Shown piece after piece: positions 6,606-11,204 of a stretch of DNA of 11,204 nt. Position numbers and translations under genes: made by a program. This stretch comes from Cytophagales bacterium (GTDB lineage: Bacteria > Bacteroidota > Bacteroidia > Cytophagales > UBA9547), in the NCBI GenBank assembly GCA_025360395.1, contig JANYCH010000124.1:1-11204 (forward strand), in the 5' to 3' direction. The notes beneath the pieces were generated by a model. The model did no database searches. It worked only from the letters and a program-made list of their open reading frames with translations, and was not told the DNA's origin. Within the stretch, counting starts at the first letter, position 1. Every line of letters starts with the position of its first letter.

Positions 6606-7235
6606 ATGAGTTTAGTTGGGAAAAAAGCACCTTTATTTAGGGCACCAGCCGTAGTGAACGGCGGAGAAATTATTGAAGACTTTTCATTAGATCAGTTTCT
6701 TGGAAAAAAATATGTTGTTTTCTTCTTTTATCCTTTGGATTTTACTTTCGTATGCCCAACAGAACTTCTTGCTTTCCAGGAGCTTTCAGGTGAATTTGAC
6801 AAAAGGGGGGCAGTTTTAGTTGGATGTTCGGTAGACAGTAAATTTTCTCATTGGGCCTGGTTAAACACCCCAAAAAACAAAGGTGGTATTGAAGGAGTAA
6901 GATATCCGATCGTGGCAGATTTGTCAAAATCTATAGCTTCAAATTATGGCGTACTGGCTGGCGACTTCGCTTATACTGAAGACGGTTTGCTTGATTTTAC
7001 CGGAGAACCTCAGGCTTACAGGGGCACATTTCTTATTGATAAAGAAGGTGTTGTTCGCCATTGTGTGATCAATGATTTCCCTTTAGGAAGGAATGTATTT
7101 GAAACTTTGAGAATGGTAGATGCTTTAATCCACGTTGAAACACACGGGGAAGTATGTCCTGCAAACTGGAACGAAGGCATGGATGCCATGAAAGAAACTG
7201 CAGAAGGTGTTGCCAGTTATTTGGCGGCTCATTAA
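6606..7235 (+). CDS. typical 2-Cys peroxiredoxin (AhpC/Prx1 type)
   Basis: A 209-aa thiol peroxidase that reduces hydrogen peroxide and organic hydroperoxides in the cytoplasm, recycled by a thioredoxin- or AhpF-like reductase not present here. The peroxidatic cysteine is C50 in PLDFTFVCPTE and the resolving cysteine is C184 in HGEVCPANW, as in the two-partner Prx1/AhpC class. R139 in YRGTFLID and the NDFPLGRN section are also conserved features. The length is normal for the family. It reads GGIEG rather than GGLG and ends in YLAAH rather than with a YF motif, so it lacks the two features linked to sensitivity to over-oxidation. It is a single-gene unit with its own promoter upstream and a hairpin terminator downstream. 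The ATG at 6606 follows an A-rich leader (AAAACCAAAAAGAG). Confidence 0.95.
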   Translation: MSLVGKKAPLFRAPAVVNGGEIIEDFSLDQFLGKKYVVFFFYPLDFTFVCPTELLAFQELSGEFDKRGAVLVGCSVDSKFSHWAWLNTPKNKGGIEGVRYPIVADLSKSIASNYGVLAGDFAYTEDGLLDFTGEPQAYRGTFLIDKEGVVRHCVINDFPLGRNVFETLRMVDALIHVETHGEVCPANWNEGMDAMKETAEGVASYLAAH

Positions 7236-7285
7236 AAGTATTGGGTTATCTGTTGAGTATTGTGAATTAGTAGTGCTTATTGGGA

Positions 7286-7315
7286 AGAGGCAGTCATTTT
7301 GGCTGCCTTTTTGCT
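7286..7315 (+). terminator. intrinsic terminator after the peroxiredoxin gene
   Basis: The left arm AGGCAGTC (7288-7295) and right arm GGCTGCCT (7301-7308) form an 8-bp stem with one G-T wobble and a 5-nt loop (ATTTT). A T-rich run follows directly. It lies about 50 bp after the stop codon of the peroxiredoxin gene. Confidence 0.8.
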
Positions 7316-7378
7316 TTTCGCCCAATTGAATGAAAAGTTAGGCTTTGATTTAACAGTTTAATAAGAAAATGATATAGT

Positions 7379-7490
7379 GGGCGATGCCTCTGGCCCGGGA
7401 TCTCTGTTACAATCTTTTGCGGCAATTTTTTGAAAAACCTCAAGAAGGAAAAATGCAAAAAGGATTTTCACGACTATCCCTATCGCAAGC
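7379..7490 (-). ncRNA. structured intergenic RNA-like element
   Basis: Read on the minus strand, the sequence starts GCTTGCGATAGGGATAG and ends GAGGCATCGCCC. It can fold as nested stems: GCGAT (7486-7482) with ATCGC (7385-7381), GGGAT (7480-7476) with ATCCC (7401-7397), and AATCCTTTTTGC (7466-7455) with GCAAAAGATT (7420-7411), ten pairs with two bulged bases. A small GCC-AGA-GGC hairpin (7394-7386) lies inside the outer helix. GCGATAGGGAT resembles the opening of intergenic elements I recall as common in Bacteroidota, possibly the Flavo-1 RNA class, but that match is from memory. No promoter was found for it. It could be a non-coding RNA or a transcribed repetitive element. Confidence 0.5.
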
Positions 7491-7503
7491 AGGTGTTGAG
7501 AAA

Positions 7504-7543
7504 GGAAGTTTGATTTTTTTGGGCCAAATGCCAATCAAACTCC
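7504..7543. repeat. long imperfect hairpin between the structured element and thrB
   Basis: GGAAGTTTGATT at 7504-7515 pairs with AATCAAACTCC at 7533-7543, 11 pairs with one bulged A. Inside, GGC (7522-7524) pairs with GCC (7530-7532). No T-tract follows on the plus strand and no long one on the minus strand, so it is not an ordinary terminator. Confidence 0.45.
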
Positions 7544-7612
7544 GGCCTTTGAGGAAATGGCGTTAAGAATTTCTTTAAGCGGGAGGAGAAAGAAAGACCT
7601 TTTTAGTATCAA

Positions 7613-7642
7613 GAATTGAGTACTTAGTATTTAGACTGCTGC
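7613..7642 (+). repeat. 30-bp intergenic repeat, copy 2
   Basis: This begins GAATTGAGTACTTAGTATTT and continues with AGACTGCTGC. It matches the minus-strand copy at 4064-4093 at 24 of 30 positions, with ATTGAGTAC and AGACTGCT shared exactly. It lies about 150 bp upstream of homoserine kinase. The two copies are in opposite orientation, about 3.5 kb apart. Confidence 0.5.
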
Positions 7643-7793
7643 GTAGTATAAGAAATGCTCAACGTATAATATTGCATGTATAAGTAATCTACACACAACG
7701 CACAACTCATAATTCACAACTGAATATAACTTTCAATTGCCTTTCCCAAAAAAATTATCAACTTTTGTAAGTCCGGTTTATATACTTCTTCCA

Positions 7794-8726
7794 ATGCCTG
7801 AATCTATTAAAGTTTACGCTCCTGCCACTGTTGCCAATGTAACATGCGGTTTTGATGTTCTCGGATTTGCAGTAAACAATCCCGGAGATGAAGTGGAGCT
7901 TAAGCTTACCAGCAAGCCAGGTGTTACGATTAAAAGAATAACCGGAGATAACGGTCGTTTGTCTCTGGACCCACAAAAAAACACAGCCGGGATTTCAATA
8001 TTTAAATATCTTCAACATTATGGCATCGATAAGGGGGTTGAAATGACCCTTCACAAAAAGATGCCTTTAGGAAGTGGATTAGGCTCAAGTGCTGCAAGTA
8101 GCGCTGCCGGAGTTTTTGCCATAAGTCGGTTGTTAGGCAGGACCGAAACTGCAATTGAACTTCTTCCATTCGCTATGGAAGGTGAATTTATAGCCTGCGG
8201 TAGTGCACATGCCGACAATGTTGGCCCTGCATTATTTGGAGGCTTTGTTTTAATAAGAAGTTATGATCCCTTAGATGTTGTGAAAATCCCAACACCTGAG
8301 AATTTATTTACTACAATTCTTCATCCCCAAATTGAAGTAGAAACCAAGGACGCTCGCAATATACTTCCCAGGTTTATTCCATTAAAAGATGCAATTGTGC
8401 AATGGGGCAATGTAGGAGGCCTTATTGCCGGGTTAATGCTAAAAGACTTAGGATTGATAAGCAGGTCGCTGCAAGATGTTATTATTGAGCCTAAAAGAGC
8501 AATTTTATTGCCAGGTTTTTATGAAGCCAAACACGAGGCTTTACAGGCCGGTGCATTAGGCGGGGGGATTTCAGGTTCAGGGCCTTCTATTTTTCAATTG
8601 AGCAAAGACGAAAGTACTGCAATTAAAGTTGGTGAGGCAATGGAGGCTGTGTACAAAGATTTGGGTATTGGATGCGAGGTATATATATCCCGGGTTAACA
8701 CCGACGGTCCTGTTATTTTAGGCTAA
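7794..8726 (+). CDS. thrB: homoserine kinase
   Basis: A 310-aa GHMP-family kinase that phosphorylates L-homoserine with ATP, the step before threonine synthase. The N-terminus KVYAPATVANVTCGFDVLGF (residues 6-25) is characteristic of ThrB. The ATP-binding GHMP motif is PLGSGLGSSAASSAAG (91-106) and the C-terminal glycine-rich motif is GGGISGSGPS (256-265). Length is normal for the family. The frame opens earlier at a TTG at 7737, but the ATG at 7794 is chosen because MPESIKVYAPATV is the expected start and the 19 residues before it do not resemble the family. Unlike many bacteria, no thrA or thrC lies beside it: a gene-free stretch precedes it and a cellulase follows. It probably forms its own transcript. 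No terminator with a T-tract was found after its stop codon. Confidence 0.96.
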   Translation: MPESIKVYAPATVANVTCGFDVLGFAVNNPGDEVELKLTSKPGVTIKRITGDNGRLSLDPQKNTAGISIFKYLQHYGIDKGVEMTLHKKMPLGSGLGSSAASSAAGVFAISRLLGRTETAIELLPFAMEGEFIACGSAHADNVGPALFGGFVLIRSYDPLDVVKIPTPENLFTTILHPQIEVETKDARNILPRFIPLKDAIVQWGNVGGLIAGLMLKDLGLISRSLQDVIIEPKRAILLPGFYEAKHEALQAGALGGGISGSGPSIFQLSKDESTAIKVGEAMEAVYKDLGIGCEVYISRVNTDGPVILG

Positions 8727-8797
8727 ATAAGCCCCATATTATCTTTTTTTGAACAATTGGTTACCTTCCTTCGTTAGGTACTATCAAATGCAAATGG

Positions 8798-8805
8798 TAA
8801 TTTTG
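8798..8805 (+). promoter_or_regulatory. -7 promoter element of the cellulase gene
   Basis: TAATTTTG is an exact match to TAnnTTTG, 33 bp before the ATG at 8839. At the expected -33 distance there is only GTTAG, an imperfect match to TTG. A 5-bp inverted repeat TACCT/AGGTA (8762-8766 and 8776-8780) overlaps that upstream region and might be a regulator site, though it is short. Confidence 0.5.
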
Positions 8806-8838
8806 CAATAAATTATTGTGTCTTAAAAAGAATTTTAG

Positions 8839-11204
8839 ATGAAAAAATCAATTACAGCCTACCTAACAACAGCATTACTGTTAATGTCAGTGTCTTTTGT
8901 ATTTTCACAAACTCCTGTTTCTAAATATGGAAGATTGAAGTTGGTAGGAAAGCAGTTGAGTTCTGAATGCGGAAATCCTGTCCAGTTAAGAGGAATGAGC
9001 TCTCATGGCATACAATGGTATAAGAACTGCATAAATGAGCAAAGTATTACTTCTTTAATTGATGACTGGAAAGTTGATATTTTTAGAATGGCCATGTATG
9101 TGGGCGAGAATGGATACCTGTCAGACAGTAATTATTATAAATCTTTTATTGATAGTTATGCTGATTACTTTAGTGAAAAACAAATATATTGTATAATTGA
9201 CTGGCATGTATTAACCCCGGGTGACCCAAACACCAACATTAAGGAGGCGAAAAGTTTTTGGAATTATATGTCGAAAACACATGCAGGAAAGAAAAACGTG
9301 ATATATGAGATTTGTAACGAGCCTAATGGTGTTAGTTGGACTAATGTTAAAGACTATGCAAATACGATCATTCCAATCATCAGGGCCAACGACAAAGAAG
9401 CTATCATACTTGTTGGCACACCCGATTATAGTTCCGACTTGAACTCTGTGGTAAGTAGTCCGATAACAGGAACTAATGCCTACAATGTTATGTACACGTA
9501 CCACTTTTATGCTGCGAGCCACATGTCAAGATTAAATAATTTCAATTCTAATACAGCTAAAGTTCCAATTTTTGTTTCTGAATGGGGAACAAGCGACTAT
9601 ACTGGTGGAGGAGCTATGGATTTGAACGGTTCTCAGCAATGGATAGATAATTTTAACGGAACAAATGCTGGTGGTGTGAAAATAAGCTGGACAAACTGGA
9701 GTTTTTCGGATTCCCCTGAAACCTCAGCAGCATTGACGCCTAAATCCTGTGCAAATGGTACCTACACATCTCTCACGGCTTCAGGGACTAAGGTAAAATA
9801 TTGGATGTCTAATCCGGCTAAAATAGGGAATGCCTGTGTTTTTGGACCTACTTGCAAAACGCCTTCTCTCGGAAATGATATTTCCATATGTGGTTCATCT
9901 GGTGTAACATTAAATTCTGGTTTAACAGCTGCAAACAGAACTTTTACCTGGAAAAGGGATGGTCAGAATATTTCTGGCAACAGTCCAACATTGCAGGTAA
10001 CACAGGCAGGAACATATACTGTTATTGTTGATACAGTTGGATGTTCCAAAACTGATGATATTATTGTTTCTGCAACATTACCAGCGGTAAACCTTGGCCC
10101 TTCAGTTGATTTATGTAAACCCGCTACAGCTGTTTTAGACGCAGGTGTTTCAGGAAACGGGATTACTTACACTTGGAAAAACGGGACGCAGGTAATTGGT
10201 GGGAACACAAAAACTATTCAGGCATTAAAAGCAGGGACCTATTCTGTAACTATAAGTGCTGCTGGATGCCAGAGTTCTACAGGATCTGTTAATATAACCT
10301 CATCACAGCCAAATGTGATTGGAGATACGGTTTGTAAATTTGGTCCAGCAGCATTAAAAGTAATTGGTAATGGAATCTATAATTGGTACGATGTTCCGCA
10401 AGGTGGTATTTCCCTGAAGACCGGAAACACTTACAATCCCCAGGTTTCTGCTACCAAAACATATTATGTTGAATCAAGTGCCGGTCAGGATTATAAAGTA
10501 GGGCCTTCTAACTCTGGGACATCCACCTGGGAAGTAACAGATTATACCACTATAGATAAAAAAATTGTGATTCAGGCATTATCAAACGTCCTACTTAAAT
10601 CTATTGCTATAGATGCATCGGCTAATCAATCAGTTTCAATCAACATAACCGATCAGTCTACTGGTACAATTGTAAAAACTGCCACAATGAGTGTTGCAAC
10701 AGGTTTGAATGTTGTGCCAATTAATTTCAACCTTACATCCGGTAAAAGTTATACTGTGGACGGTGCAGGTAGTACTGGTGCTTTGAAATTTAATAATGCA
10801 TCATCTGTAAGTTGGCCACAAACTGTCCCAAACATTGCCACAGTAATGTCTGCTGCCCCAAACTATGCGAATGGATGGAGTGCCTTTTATGATATTACAT
10901 TTTCAACAGGGAGCGCATGTGACAGGGTTCCTGTTGTAGCTTTTGTAGACCCTTGCTTAGGCATTGAAGAGGACAACTTAACTCTTTTAGGTACCAGTAT
11001 TTATCCAAATCCGTTTGCCGATAAGTTCAATATGAACCTGGGCCCTAATTTTAAAGATGTCTTAAAAATTGAAGTTACTGACCAGCAAGGTAAAATAATG
11101 GAGGTTTATAACGGTGATAAGGTTCAGGCTGAAATTCAAATAGGTGAATATTTGACAAGTGGCCAGTATTTTGTTAGGATCATTAGGTCTGGCAAAGTCG
11201 AAAT
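8839..11204 (+). CDS. secreted GH5 subfamily 2 endoglucanase with T9SS sorting domain (3' partial)
   Basis: The frame gives 788 codons before the window edge. Residues 1-24 are a signal peptide (MKKS, hydrophobic core, FVFSQ). Residues about 29-330 are a GH5_2 catalytic domain, like Bacillus Cel5A, which cuts internal beta-1,4-glucan bonds. Visible sites are FRMAMY with R83, DWH (121-123), acid/base E161 in CNEPNG, YHFYA with H222, and nucleophile E248 in VSEWGTSD. Two related Ig/PKD-like repeats follow (about 340-412 and 414-488, each ending AGTYxV...GC), then an Ig-like domain (about 490-548) with the pattern YNWYDVPQGG...TYYVE, then a beta-rich module (about 549-690) of a kind seen in other T9SS cargo. 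IYPNPF (721-726) opens a type A T9SS sorting domain with DQQGK and SGQYFVR; about ten residues seem to be missing. The product should be outside the cell or anchored on its surface. No separate cellulose-binding module is recognised. Confidence 0.95.
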   Translation, partial: MKKSITAYLTTALLLMSVSFVFSQTPVSKYGRLKLVGKQLSSECGNPVQLRGMSSHGIQWYKNCINEQSITSLIDDWKVDIFRMAMYVGENGYLSDSNYYKSFIDSYADYFSEKQIYCIIDWHVLTPGDPNTNIKEAKSFWNYMSKTHAGKKNVIYEICNEPNGVSWTNVKDYANTIIPIIRANDKEAIILVGTPDYSSDLNSVVSSPITGTNAYNVMYTYHFYAASHMSRLNNFNSNTAKVPIFVSEWGTSDYTGGGAMDLNGSQQWIDNFNGTNAGGVKISWTNWSFSDSPETSAALTPKSCANGTYTSLTASGTKVKYWMSNPAKIGNACVFGPTCKTPSLGNDISICGSSGVTLNSGLTAANRTFTWKRDGQNISGNSPTLQVTQAGTYTVIVDTVGCSKTDDIIVSATLPAVNLGPSVDLCKPATAVLDAGVSGNGITYTWKNGTQVIGGNTKTIQALKAGTYSVTISAAGCQSSTGSVNITSSQPNVIGDTVCKFGPAALKVIGNGIYNWYDVPQGGISLKTGNTYNPQVSATKTYYVESSAGQDYKVGPSNSGTSTWEVTDYTTIDKKIVIQALSNVLLKSIAIDASANQSVSINITDQSTGTIVKTATMSVATGLNVVPINFNLTSGKSYTVDGAGSTGALKFNNASSVSWPQTVPNIATVMSAAPNYANGWSAFYDITFSTGSACDRVPVVAFVDPCLGIEEDNLTLLGTSIYPNPFADKFNMNLGPNFKDVLKIEVTDQQGKIMEVYNGDKVQAEIQIGEYLTSGQYFVRIIRSGKVE

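Larger units (their letters stand above)
7321..7793. other. 473-bp region without a convincing gene
   Basis: No credible coding frame was found here. A 60-codon plus-strand frame at 7384-7566 is explained by the structured element on the opposite strand. The region holds, left to right, that element (7379-7490), a hairpin (7504-7543), a 30-bp repeat copy (7613-7642), and an A/C-rich run around 7690-7722 (ACACAACGCACAACTC and similar). The homoserine kinase leader has only a 7-of-8 match to the -7 consensus, TAACTTTC at 7727-7734, so its promoter is uncertain. Confidence 0.6.

Noticed and set aside
7125..7325. 66-codon minus-strand frame
   Set aside because: It is antisense to the peroxiredoxin C-terminus and its hairpin terminator.
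7384..7566. 60-codon plus-strand frame beginning with ATG
   Set aside because: It lies over the minus-strand structured element and the hairpin, its translation is Arg/Leu-rich without any family features, and it has no promoter. It is best explained as a by-product of the RNA-like element.
7690..7722. A/C-rich run possibly a short tandem repeat or CRISPR-like remnant
   Set aside because: The ACAAC units are irregular, there are no spacers or direct repeats of useful length, and no cas genes occur.
9211..9522. 103-codon minus-strand frame
   Set aside because: It is antisense to the GH5 catalytic domain, which clearly codes on the plus strand with both catalytic Glu residues.

Overview
The window is AT-rich DNA from a member of the Bacteroidota, most likely a cellulose-degrading Cytophagales bacterium of the Cytophaga/Sporocytophaga kind. 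The evidence is a secreted GH5 cellulase ending in a type IX secretion (T9SS) sorting domain, promoters matching the Bacteroidota -7 consensus TAnnTTTG, few Shine-Dalgarno sites, and RhlE, MutS2 and homoserine kinase sequences of Bacteroidota type. The genus is inference only.

Layout. Positions 1-131 hold at most the last codons of an upstream gene. A small orphan plus-strand gene (177-533) converges on a long minus-strand block covering 550-6487. Read in its own direction, the block starts with mutS2 (6487-4100), then a mazE-mazF toxin-antitoxin pair (3955-3390) with its own promoter and palindromes. A tightly packed six-gene cluster follows: a DEAD-box RNA helicase of RhlE type, a 62-aa protein, a nucleotidyltransferase whose 5' end overlaps it by 56 bp, two uncharacterised proteins (73 and 157 aa), and a VF530-family DNA-binding protein. 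The helicase, the 62-aa protein and the 73-aa protein all appear to start with TTG.

To the right, a typical 2-Cys peroxiredoxin gene (6606-7235) diverges from mutS2, with a good promoter and a strong hairpin terminator. Positions 7321-7793 contain no convincing gene. They hold a nested, structured element on the minus strand (7379-7490), a separate long hairpin (7504-7543) and one copy of a 30-bp repeat whose inverted partner lies just downstream of mutS2. Homoserine kinase (thrB, 7794-8726) follows without thrA or thrC beside it.

The window ends inside a large gene (8839 to beyond 11204) for a T9SS-exported GH5 subfamily 2 endoglucanase: signal peptide, catalytic domain, three Ig-like modules, a beta-rich module and a nearly complete C-terminal sorting domain.

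Most genes are housekeeping. The parts least explained by known biology are the nucleotidyltransferase/62-aa pair, the helicase-led cluster around it, and the structured intergenic element. I found no clear new defence system, prophage, insertion sequence, CRISPR array, rRNA or tRNA.
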